Shown: positions 47,257 through 55,648 of the stretch, one piece after another
Layout of the letters: each line of letters opens with the position of its first letter
Position numbering within the stretch: the first letter of the stretch is position 1
Assembly: GCA_004296885.1 (NCBI GenBank)
Contig: SCVN01000001.1
Coordinates: 1-64,000, forward strand
Reading direction: 5' to 3'
Source of the DNA: Nitrospirota bacterium
GTDB lineage: Bacteria; Nitrospirota; Nitrospiria; Nitrospirales; Nitrospiraceae
DNA: 64,000 bases
Program-made: the position numbers and the translations under genes
The notes under the pieces: generated by a model
Told to the model about the DNA's origin: nothing
What the model saw: only the letters and a program-made list of their open reading frames with translations
The model's database searches: none

Positions 47257-48000
47257 ATGAAACCATTGATCGGCGTCACGCCGGACTTCAATGCCGGCGA
47301 TCGAAAAGACATGGGCGGCCGAGAGCCGACCTACTTTCTGCGCGCCCGCTATGCCCGCGCCATCGAGGCACTCGGCGGGGTGCCGGTGATTCTCCCCTTG
47401 ACGGACGACCCGGCTTTGCAGCGCCGGCTGTTCGAGGGGATGGACGGCTTGCTCCTGACAGGCAGCGGCCCGGACTTGCCTCCGTCCCTGTATGGCGAGC
47501 GCCAGCGATACAAGTTCCGCGTCATGAGCCGACAGCGTTATGCGTTCGAACAAGCTATGGTCGGTCGAGCCATGAAGTCCCCGCTCCCTGTATTCGGGAT
47601 CTGCGGAGGCATGCAGGCGATCAACGTCGCATTGGGAGGCAGCCTCATCCAGGACATCGGCTCGCAGCTCACGAAGGCCCTGCAACACCGGGCCCCGGGT
47701 CCGGCCACCGAGTACGCCCATGCGGTGCGCGTCGCGCCCGACAGTCTGCTGCGGCGGATCACGCGTCAAGCCAGCCTCCGCGTAAACAGTTCACACCATC
47801 AGTCGGTCAAGACCGTCGCCCCCTCGCTGATCGCGACCGCCGTGGCGCCCGACGGCGTGATCGAAGCGATTGAGGCGGCCGACCGCCGACGCTACCCTTT
47901 CTTCCTCGGGGTCCAGTGGCATCCGGAATATCTCTTCGACCGCTATGCGGTGCAATGCCGCCTGTTCGAAGCTTTTCTCCAGGCCGCCCGCCGTGGCTAA
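47257..48000 (+). CDS. gamma-glutamyl-gamma-aminobutyrate hydrolase family protein (class I GATase)
   Basis: A 247-residue class I glutamine amidotransferase of the PuuD-like peptidase C26 family. The nucleophile is in VFGICGGMQAINVALGG, the partner His and Glu in GVQWHPEYLF; the family opener PLIGVTPDFNAGD is present. Members hydrolyse gamma-glutamyl-GABA or related compounds in polyamine breakdown; the exact substrate is open. The next gene, an amino-acid permease, overlaps it by 8 nt, which suggests that uptake and hydrolysis of the same compound are linked. Confidence 0.9.
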   Translation: MKPLIGVTPDFNAGDRKDMGGREPTYFLRARYARAIEALGGVPVILPLTDDPALQRRLFEGMDGLLLTGSGPDLPPSLYGERQRYKFRVMSRQRYAFEQAMVGRAMKSPLPVFGICGGMQAINVALGGSLIQDIGSQLTKALQHRAPGPATEYAHAVRVAPDSLLRRITRQASLRVNSSHHQSVKTVAPSLIATAVAPDGVIEAIEAADRRRYPFFLGVQWHPEYLFDRYAVQCRLFEAFLQAARRG

Positions 48001-49411
48001 TTCTCTCTTCCGGACCAAATCCATCGAACAGATTCTCGCCGACAGCAACCATCCGAAGCACCGGCTGAAAAAGTCCCTCTCGGTCTGGGACCTGACGGCG
48101 CTCGGCATCGGGGGCATCATCGGCACGGGCATTTTCGTCCTGGTCGGCACAGCCGTGGTCGGAGACGCCAACCGTCCCGGCGCAGGTCCCGGCATCATCC
48201 TGTCGTTCATCCTTTCCGGTGTGGCTTGTGCGTTGGCTGCCCTCTGCTATGCCGAATTCGCCGCGATGATGCCTGTGGCCGGCAGCGCCTACACCTATTC
48301 CTATGCGACGCTGGGCGAATTTCTGGCCTGGATCACCGGATGGAATCTGATTCTGGAATATGGCGTCGCCTGCGTCGTAGTCGCCATCGGCTGGTCCGGC
48401 TATTTCAACAATGTCCTGAAAACGCTCGGCCTCCACCTGCCGGCCTGGGCGACTCATCCGCCTGGCGTGGACGGAGGGATGATCAACCTGCCGGCGGCGA
48501 TCATCGTGCTCTGCGTCACCGCCGTGCTGATACGCGGGATGAAAGAAAGCGCCAGGGCGACCGGGCTCATCGTCATGATCAAGCTCGCCGTGATCGTGTT
48601 CTTTCTTGCCGTAGGCTCGTCCTCCGTGGACCCGTCCAATTGGGTCCCGTTCATGCCGAACGGATTTCAAGGGGTCGGAGCGGCGGCGGCCATCGTCTTC
48701 TTCGCCTTTATCGGCTTCGACGCGGTCTCAACGACCGCCGAAGAGGCCAACAACCCGCAGAAAGACTTGCCCATCGGCATCATTACGTCGCTCGGCCTCT
48801 GCACCGTCCTGTATGTGCTGGTGTCGGCCGTCCTGACCGGCATGATCCCCTATCAACAAATCGACATCCATGCGCCGGTTGCAGAAGCCCTACGTGTAGC
48901 GGGCTTTCGCTGGGGCGCAGCCCTGGTCGCCACCGGGGCCCTGGCGGGGATTACGAGCGTCCTGTTTGTGATGATGATCGGGCAGATCCGCGTTTTCTTC
49001 GCCATGTCGCGCGACCAACTGCTGGGCCCCTGGCTCTCCGCCGTCCACCCCCGGTTCGGCACCCCCCATCATGCGACGCTGCTGACCGGCCTCGGCGTGG
49101 CCGGCATGGCCGCGTTCGTCCAAATCGGCGAGGCAGCGGACATGACCAACATCGGCACCCTCTTTGCGTTTGTCCTGGTCTGCGCGGCGGTGCTCGTGTT
49201 GCGGCGGACTAAACCGGACCAGCCTCGGCCCTTCCGCATCCTGTTCATGCCCTGGATTCCGCTGCTGGGCATGGCGGCTTGTCTAGGCCTGATGGCATTC
49301 CTGCCGACGGTGACCTGGATCCGGTTCGGCGTGTGGAGCGTGATCGGCACAGTGGTCTACTTCCTCTATGGGAAGCACCACAGCCGACTGGCTGCGAAAA
49401 TTGACGATTGA
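47993..49411 (+). CDS. APC-family amino acid permease
   Basis: A 472-residue permease with about 12 membrane helices. The APC opener GLGIGGIIGTGIFVL appears as DLTALGIGGIIGTGIFVLVG, then SFILSGVACALAALCYAEFAAMMP, GWNLILEYGV and the FFAFIGFDAVSTTAEEANNPQKDLP signature of cationic or other amino-acid transporters (CAT-like). It imports an unidentified amino acid or polyamine-type compound. The GTG at 47993 overlaps the GATase stop; the longer frame from 47870 is out of the conserved region and overlaps that gene. It is convergent with the next minus-strand gene. Confidence 0.88.
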   Translation: MANSLFRTKSIEQILADSNHPKHRLKKSLSVWDLTALGIGGIIGTGIFVLVGTAVVGDANRPGAGPGIILSFILSGVACALAALCYAEFAAMMPVAGSAYTYSYATLGEFLAWITGWNLILEYGVACVVVAIGWSGYFNNVLKTLGLHLPAWATHPPGVDGGMINLPAAIIVLCVTAVLIRGMKESARATGLIVMIKLAVIVFFLAVGSSSVDPSNWVPFMPNGFQGVGAAAAIVFFAFIGFDAVSTTAEEANNPQKDLPIGIITSLGLCTVLYVLVSAVLTGMIPYQQIDIHAPVAEALRVAGFRWGAALVATGALAGITSVLFVMMIGQIRVFFAMSRDQLLGPWLSAVHPRFGTPHHATLLTGLGVAGMAAFVQIGEAADMTNIGTLFAFVLVCAAVLVLRRTKPDQPRPFRILFMPWIPLLGMAACLGLMAFLPTVTWIRFGVWSVIGTVVYFLYGKHHSRLAAKIDD

Positions 49412-49481
49412 GTGATTGGCTGATTGAAGCGACGGCGACTGCTTCCGGTCAGCAAATCAGCCGATCAACAAATCAATCAAT
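49409..49481. repeat. intergenic imperfect hairpin between convergent genes
   Basis: Left arm GATTGAGTGATTGGCTGATT (from 49406) and right arm AATCAGCCGATC then AATCAATC near 49460-49480. The arms are complementary with a 4-5 nt gap and consist of TGATTG-type short repeats. It may end the permease and the following minus-strand transcripts. Confidence 0.5.
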
Positions 49482-49491
49482 TCTGCAGAGG

Positions 49492-49944
49492 TTAGCTTGG
49501 GTCGGCGGCCGGAGTCGATGATCCGGCCGGGGCGGCTGTTTCGGTCTGGGCGCTTGGTTTGGCAGCGGCAGGAGCGGGGGCCGGTTTCGGAGGAACGGCG
49601 GGAACAGCAGCGGCTGTTTCCGTTCCAGGAACCGCAGCGACGGCAGCAGGCTTGGGAGGAGCCGCCGGCTTCGGCGGGGCCGGGCGTTCCGGCTTGATTC
49701 CCCCTTCCCAGGAAGGGCCGGAGTACATATCCGCCGCAAGGCCCTTGGTTTTCCACTTGTCTTCGAAGTCGGCCGCGGCCTTGTTCGGCGTCTCGCCCTT
49801 ACCCACCACATCGTTCCAGGGATAGGATTTGGGTCCGATCTGGCACCCGCTCTCACCCCGATTCAGATACAGGGCGATGGGGTTCCCGCGGTAGGGGCCG
49901 AGGAAGATATGGACGCAGCCGACATATTCCATGAGGTGTGCCAT
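49492..49944 (-). CDS. hypothetical protein with Pro/Ala-rich tail
   Basis: A 150-residue protein. Residues 1-75 are well ordered (MAHLMEYVGCVHIFLGPYRG, NPIALYLNRGESGCQIGPKSYPWNDVVG) with two cysteines and a DFEDKWKTKG helix, residues 90-150 are a low-complexity Pro/Ala/Lys tail (PAPPKPAAPPKPAAVAAVPG). No signal peptide is seen and I do not recognise the domain. The start was set at ATG 49944 with GGAG seven bases upstream; the longer frame runs into the oxyR-like gene on the same strand. It follows that gene after 85 bp. Confidence 0.65.
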   Translation of the reverse strand: MAHLMEYVGCVHIFLGPYRGNPIALYLNRGESGCQIGPKSYPWNDVVGKGETPNKAAADFEDKWKTKGLAADMYSGPSWEGGIKPERPAPPKPAAPPKPAAVAAVPGTETAAAVPAVPPKPAPAPAAAKPSAQTETAAPAGSSTPAADPS

Positions 49945-50029
49945 CCGGCAACTCCGAAGGTCGGCATGATGCCATATCCGGAAACCCTGTGCAAGTGTAT
50001 GTCGGTCGAGGAGAGCTGGACGCCGGCCA

Positions 50030-50974
50030 TCAGCCGGCCGCGGCAACCCTGGCTCGCCCGTTGGCCGCTTTCCCCGAGCCATCGACATGCAGGTCGGCCA
50101 AGGTGCTTCGGCAAAGGCGGATGAACTCCTGCGCGGCCAGGCCTAAATGCCGGTTGGCAAGATACGCCAAGCCGACCGGATGTTTGGGCGCCGGATCGCG
50201 CAGCTCGATGATCCGCAAGGCGCCGCCCGCCAGCTGATGCCGGACGAACAGCTCCGGCAGGATCGTCAATCCCGCCCCCTGTTTCACCGCCTCCAGGATG
50301 CCCTCCGGCGACGTCATCTCGATGGACACTTGCGGGCGCACGCCCGCCTCCGCACATTCCGCCTCGACCATCTTGCGCAAACAATAGTCGGCCGGCATCA
50401 GAATCAACGGAAGGCCGGCCAGCTCCCGCATTTTCATGCGGCTGCCCTTGCGTGGAAAGCCGGCCGGCGCCACCAGGCAAAGGGTTTCCTCGAAGAGGCG
50501 GCTCGTGACCAGACGTTCGCTCCCGACCGGGAGGAGACAGAGGCCCAAGTCCAGACGGTTCGCCAGAAGATCCGCCACGACGTCGGCGGAAGGCCGGGCT
50601 TGGATCTGCAGCTGGACCTGGGGGAAACGCTGCCTGAACCGGGAGACCAGCGGCGGGATCAGATAAGCGTTCACGGTGGACAGGGTGCCGACCAACAGGC
50701 GGCCACGCTCCGCGCCCGTGAGGGCATGGATGGCTTGCGTCCCCTGCTCGAGTTCCCGCAAGGCCTGTTGCGCATGCTCGCGCAGGACCTGGCCAGCCTG
50801 GGTCAGGGCGACGCGCCGGCCGAGGCGATCGAAGAGCGGCGCGCCGAGTTCTTCTTCCAAGGACGCGATCTGGACCGAGAGAGACGGCTGGGAGACATGC
50901 ACGGCCTCAGCCGCCCGCGTGAAGTTCTGCGCCTCGGCCACAGCCAAAAAATAGCGTAACTGTCGCATTTCCAT
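50030..50974 (-). CDS. OxyR-like LysR-family transcriptional regulator
   Basis: A 314-residue LysR-type regulator. The N-terminal winged helix is MRQLRYFLAVAEAQNFTRAAEAVHVSQPSLSVQI. The effector domain carries Cys198 and Cys207 in the setting DYCLRKMVEAECAEAG, spaced nine residues apart exactly as the redox pair Cys199-Cys208 of E. coli OxyR (GHCLRDQAMGFCFEAG). The later GILEAVKQGAGLTILPEL also follows OxyR. So it probably senses peroxide or another oxidant by disulfide formation. It is divergent from the truncated hemoglobin and DsbA-like genes, and an OxyR-type operator lies between. SD GGAGGG precedes the ATG. Confidence 0.88.
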   Translation of the reverse strand: MEMRQLRYFLAVAEAQNFTRAAEAVHVSQPSLSVQIASLEEELGAPLFDRLGRRVALTQAGQVLREHAQQALRELEQGTQAIHALTGAERGRLLVGTLSTVNAYLIPPLVSRFRQRFPQVQLQIQARPSADVVADLLANRLDLGLCLLPVGSERLVTSRLFEETLCLVAPAGFPRKGSRMKMRELAGLPLILMPADYCLRKMVEAECAEAGVRPQVSIEMTSPEGILEAVKQGAGLTILPELFVRHQLAGGALRIIELRDPAPKHPVGLAYLANRHLGLAAQEFIRLCRSTLADLHVDGSGKAANGRARVAAAG

Positions 50975-50995
50975 GACGACCCTCCGACAAGTTCA

Positions 50996-51032
50996 ATAGG
51001 CATAAGCTATGGCAATTATCAAAACAATGTAT
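50996..51032. promoter_or_regulatory. OxyR/LysR-type operator ATAG-N7-CTAT-N7-ATCA-N7-GTAT
   Basis: ATAG (50996-50999), CTAT (51007-51010), ATCA (51018-51021), GTAT (51029-51032): four half-elements each separated by seven bases, the exact spacing of the OxyR binding motif ATAGnTnnnAnCTAT repeated. It lies in the divergent region 22 bases upstream of the regulator gene and 95 bases before the hemoglobin gene. Confidence 0.65.
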
Positions 51033-51127
51033 TGGACCTATGCATCTTAGCCCCGCTACAGTCCCCCCGTCAACCACCAAACGTGCCGCGATGCAACAAG
51101 TGCGGCTATCACGAAAGGAGACATGAG

Positions 51128-51595
51128 GTGAGCACCAAGTCCGTATGCGTCCGTTTCCCTCGCACGATCGTCGCCCTGGCTCTGGCTGGGCTGCTGTTGA
51201 GCAGCCTGGGCTGCGGCACGATGGAGGCTGCGCCGGCCGCATCCCTCTACAACCGGCTGGGAGGCAAGACGGCGATCACCGCCGTGGTGGATCAATTCGT
51301 GGCCAACGTGGCGCAGGACCGGCGCATCAACGGCCGCTTCGCCACGACGGATATTCCCAAGCTGAAGCGGCACCTTGTGGACCAAGTCTGCATGGCCTCC
51401 GGCGGGCCCTGCACTTACCAGGGCCGCGACATGAAGACCACCCATGCCGGGATGAAGATCTCGAATGCGGACTTCAACGCCCTCGTGGAAGACCTGGTCA
51501 ACGCCTTGAACGCATTCAACGTGCCCGCGACGGAAAAGAACGAACTCCTGGGCCTTCTGGGTCCGATGAAGCAAGACATCGTCGAAGGGCCGTGA
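51128..51595 (+). CDS. exported group 1 truncated hemoglobin (lipoprotein)
   Basis: A 155-residue protein. The N-terminal 35 residues are a lipoprotein signal peptide (ALAGLLLSSLGC). The rest is a group 1 truncated hemoglobin: SLYNRLGGKTAITAVVDQFV (helices A-B), INGRFATTDIPKLKRHLVDQVCMASGGPCTYQGRDMK, THAGMKISNADFNALVEDLVNALNAF, with the proximal His in THAGMKIS. Binding of O2 or NO in the periplasm or outer membrane is likely, for detoxification or sensing. GTG 51128 has AAAGGAG seven bases upstream. It is controlled by the divergent OxyR-like gene and followed by a DsbA-like gene. Confidence 0.88.
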   Translation: MSTKSVCVRFPRTIVALALAGLLLSSLGCGTMEAAPAASLYNRLGGKTAITAVVDQFVANVAQDRRINGRFATTDIPKLKRHLVDQVCMASGGPCTYQGRDMKTTHAGMKISNADFNALVEDLVNALNAFNVPATEKNELLGLLGPMKQDIVEGP

Positions 51596-51682
51596 GCCGC
51601 TGGGCACGGTGGGGCGGGGCGGTTACGCCCCGCCCCCTGTGGGTCAGCCATGCCTGTGGTTCAACTATGCGAGGAGTCGGCC

Positions 51683-52297
51683 ATGCAAGCCCCCGTCATC
51701 GTCTACAGCGATTTCAACTGTCCCTTCTGCTATGCCCTCAATGAAGAGCTCGGCAGGCTGGACATCACCGAGCGCCTCTCCTGGCGGGGCGTCCAACATG
51801 CTCCAGGGCTGCCCGTGCCCCTGGTTTCATGGAACGGGGAGTTGACGGAGGCCCTGGAGCGGGAAGTGGAGGCGGTGCGTCTGCGGGCGCCGGAGCTGCC
51901 GATCGAGGCGCCGGGCGGGAAGCCGAACACCGCGAGAGCCATCCGCGCCGCAGCCTTGGCCTTGGCAATGGATCGGCAACGGGGCCATGCCTTCAAGGAT
52001 CTGCTCTATCGCGCCTTCTGGTGCCGGGGAACGGACCTGTCCGATCCCGAGACGCTCGATCGCCTCGCCGCGGAGGCGGGCTTCACCGGCCTGTCGTTCG
52101 CGCAGCTGGACCGGCACGAGATCGTCGCCACGACCTCAGGCTGGCAGCACGAGTGGGAGCAAAACGGTTGCCTTGCCGTCCCGGCGCTCCTGCGCCCAGA
52201 CGGTGTGACGCTCATCGGGTTCCACGGACGCGAGCAGACCGCGCAGTTCTTACAGTCTGAGATCGGAGCGAGGCCGGGCAGCAGCAGGGCGGTGTAG
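51683..52297 (+). CDS. DsbA-family oxidoreductase (FrnE/thioredoxin-like)
   Basis: A 204-residue thioredoxin-fold protein of the DsbA/FrnE/2-hydroxychromene-2-carboxylate isomerase group. The active-site CPFC is in VIVYSDFNCPFCYALNEEL, and a cis-Pro occurs in CLAVPALLRPDG. No signal peptide is seen, so it acts in the cytoplasm, unlike the exported hemoglobin before it. It could reduce or oxidise thiols as part of an oxidant response. ATG 51683 is chosen for GAGGAG at seven bases. It lies 87 bp after the hemoglobin gene in the same direction. Confidence 0.82.
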   Translation: MQAPVIVYSDFNCPFCYALNEELGRLDITERLSWRGVQHAPGLPVPLVSWNGELTEALEREVEAVRLRAPELPIEAPGGKPNTARAIRAAALALAMDRQRGHAFKDLLYRAFWCRGTDLSDPETLDRLAAEAGFTGLSFAQLDRHEIVATTSGWQHEWEQNGCLAVPALLRPDGVTLIGFHGREQTAQFLQSEIGARPGSSRAV

Positions 52298-52312
52298 CAG
52301 GAGACACGCCGC

Positions 52313-52600
52313 TCAGCGGCGGGAGGACGCGGCCAGCAGCAGACAGGCCAAGGCGCGCACTCGTTCAAAGTAGGCGGCGGCCTCATCGGTGAGATCGGGC
52401 AAGAGCCCGTTCAGGTCGGCCAGACAATCCTCCACCATGACGACGCGCTGAGGGTCCAGCCCCTCGGCCGAGTCCAAGTAGTAGGTGACGCAGCCGCTGA
52501 TCACGGTGTCCAGCGTCATCAGCTCACCCTGGTTCGGATCGGAGAAGGTTGGCCAGCCCGCACCCTTGTGCCTCTGCCAGAGTTCGAGGAGATCGTTCAC
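52313..52600 (-). CDS. small hypothetical protein
   Basis: A 95-residue soluble protein with no recognised domain: NDLLELWQRHKGAGWPTFSDPNQGELMTLDTVISGCVTYYLDS, then DPQRVVMVEDCLADLNGLLPDLTDEAAAYFERVRALACLLL. It has three cysteines and is helical. The GTG start overlaps the stop of the membrane-protein gene by 4 nt (GTGA), so it is translated in coupling with that gene. The longer frame up to 52948 is a shadow of it. Function unknown. Confidence 0.7.
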   Translation of the reverse strand: MNDLLELWQRHKGAGWPTFSDPNQGELMTLDTVISGCVTYYLDSAEGLDPQRVVMVEDCLADLNGLLPDLTDEAAAYFERVRALACLLLAASSRR

Positions 52601-52989
52601 AACGTTCCTTGCAAGACATCCATCGCCAGCAACGTGCCCAAGGCCAGCAGGAGAACCCCGGCCAGCCGGTGCAGCCAGGCTGGGGTTCGCCCCCAATACT
52701 CCATCAATCGGTCGCGCAAGGGTGCCGAGATGCCCAGAAGCAGCAATCCCTTGACGACCGTGAGCACGCCGAGGGCGGCCCACAGCCAATGCCCTCGCAG
52801 AGGAGCCGCCCCCAGGAACAGCAACAACCCGCCCAGGATCATCCCTTGCGCCATGAGCAGACCGCCCAAAGGATCGGCCAATGCCAGCCGCATCCGTTCC
52901 TGCCACCAGGCGGGCAGAGCGATCATCGCCACGCCGATCCCGACCCACACCACACTGATGAGTCCGCCCACGAACAACGTCTGGATCAT
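52597..52989 (-). CDS. small membrane protein, tandem paralogue 2
   Basis: A 130-residue protein with four predicted helices: LFVGGLISVVWVGIGVAMIAL, LLMAQGMILGGLLLFLGA, LWAALGVLTVVKGLLLLG and HRLAGVLLLALGTLL. The pattern and the loop TVVKGLLLLG resemble the preceding gene (MVVKGTFLALG), so the two are likely diverged tandem copies of a DUF2065-like family. The ATG at 52989 is one base after the previous stop (TGAGATG). Function is unknown. Confidence 0.7.
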   Translation of the reverse strand: MIQTLFVGGLISVVWVGIGVAMIALPAWWQERMRLALADPLGGLLMAQGMILGGLLLFLGAAPLRGHWLWAALGVLTVVKGLLLLGISAPLRDRLMEYWGRTPAWLHRLAGVLLLALGTLLAMDVLQGTL

Positions 52990-52990
52990 C

Positions 52991-53377
52991 TCACTCGTTC
53001 TCCAGCCAACCCAAGGCCCGCAGCAGGAGCAACGCCAGCGTGCACAAGGCCAGGCCCCAAAACCGGTAATCCACATCCTCCCGTTGCAGGCACCATTCCA
53101 ATATGTTCTTTTTGAGCCCTTCGGGCCCGAGAGCCAGGAAAGTCCCTTTGACGACCATTGCCAGGCCCGTCACAATCCAGAGCGGCTCATAATGGAGGCC
53201 GGCGGCGCCCCAGAGCAGCAGGAGGCCCAGACAGACGGCTACCCCTTCCCAGCGCAAGAGGGTGGGGGACAAGGCCAGCGCCTCCCGCACCCGCGCAATC
53301 ACGAGGCGGGGCGCTACCAACAGGGCCAGCCCGTCGGCCATCCAAATCCCGGCGATCGCGGCAAGGACGTACTTCAT
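52991..53377 (-). CDS. small membrane protein, tandem paralogue 1
   Basis: A 128-residue protein with four hydrophobic segments: YVLAAIAGIWMADGLALLVAP, VCLGLLLLWGAAGL, LWIVTGLAMVVKGTFLALG and FWGLALCTLALLLLRALGW. It is similar in plan and at the VVKG loop to the following gene and shares about its length. The ATG at 53377 replaces a TTG three bases up. It lies 108 bp after the glutamate dehydrogenase gene, across an imperfect hairpin of short repeats. Function unknown. Confidence 0.7.
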   Translation of the reverse strand: MKYVLAAIAGIWMADGLALLVAPRLVIARVREALALSPTLLRWEGVAVCLGLLLLWGAAGLHYEPLWIVTGLAMVVKGTFLALGPEGLKKNILEWCLQREDVDYRFWGLALCTLALLLLRALGWLENE

Positions 53378-53386
53378 CAAGGCCCC

Positions 53387-53480
53387 GTGAATGGTGAGTA
53401 GTGAATGGTACCGGGAAAGGGAGCGGTCCTGAGCGCATTGACCCCTTCTGTCCGTTCACAATTCACGATTACCTGTTCAC
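53387..53480. repeat. intergenic imperfect hairpin of short repeats
   Basis: Left arm GTGAATGGTGAGTAGTGAAT then GGTACCGG (53387-53414); right arm CCGTTCACAATTCACGATTACC then TGTTCAC (53452-53480), mostly complementary. The arms are made of GTGAATG-like units. It lies downstream of the glutamate dehydrogenase gene. Confidence 0.55.
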
Positions 53481-53485
53481 TTGTT

Positions 53486-54738
<1,253 letters not shown>

Positions 54739-54742
<4 letters not shown>

Positions 54743-55443
54743 AGCAATCCTCTTCCGCCTCCCACACCAGCCGACAGAACAGCCTCAGCCTGGTCCGGCT
54801 CGGTCCAGCCAAGATCGAACAATCGCCCGAAGTGTTCCGCCACCTGCCGCCGGACCAAGGGCATGTCCGCCGACCCGCCGAGCCGCGCGGCCATGGACGT
54901 CACCAGGCAACCGGCGATACCGCAAGGCGTGATCCGGCTGAACGGGGTCACATCGACATTCACGTTCAAGGCGAACCCGTGCATGGTGATCCCCTTGTTG
55001 ATGCGCACGCCGACCGCGGCGATTTTTTCAGCCGGCTCACCGCCAATCCACACGCCCGGCAGCTTCTCCACCCGCCGCCCGGTGATCCCCCAGTCAGCCA
55101 GGGTCCGGATCACCACTTCCTCGAGAAGCCCCACGTAGGCTTTGGGGCCGGGACAATGGTCGGTCAGCTTCAGAATCGGATAGCCGACGAGCTGGCCCGG
55201 CCCGTGATAGGTCACCGAGCCGCCCCGTTCCACACGATGGACCGGAATCCCCTCGGCAGCAAGGTCCTTCCAATGGTCGTCCTTTCCGGTCCGCCCGACC
55301 GTAAACACCGGCTCATGTTCGAGCAACAGCAGGGTGTCGGGACGGCGGTCGGCGGCCCGTTCCTCGACCAGCCGATGTTGCAGGTCCCAGGCTTGGGCAT
55401 AGTCCAAACGGCCAACATTGAAGAGCGCAGCGGGTGTGGACAC
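54739..55443 (-). CDS. lipB: octanoyltransferase LipB
   Basis: LipB moves octanoyl from acyl-carrier protein to lipoyl domains of the 2-oxo-acid dehydrogenase and glycine-cleavage complexes. The 234-residue protein has LLLLEHEPVFTVGR, RGGSVTYHGPGQLVGYPIL, the GVWIGGEPAEKIAAVGVRI segment with the catalytic Lys, and MHGFALNVNVDVTPFSRITPCGIAGC with the Cys nucleophile. The start is GTG, and the frame ends in the start of gdhA. It is divergent from the NtrC-type regulator gene 205 bp away. It probably heads a lipB-gdhA transcript. Confidence 0.93.
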
Positions 55444-55648
55444 GACGACCGCTCCCGTTGAACAAGCTCGTGCAGAACAAGGCGAATCGGGAAATCAGCA
55501 TAGCACAGCCCCGGGACCCGGACAATCAGGAGCGGGCCGCGAGGCGGTTCCGATGAAAGAGCCCCGGCATCCTTGACCCGCCTCTGGAAAGAGATTACCC
55601 TTACGGGCGCAACGCGGCGATCACAGCATCCCGGAGCAAGCATCCTAA

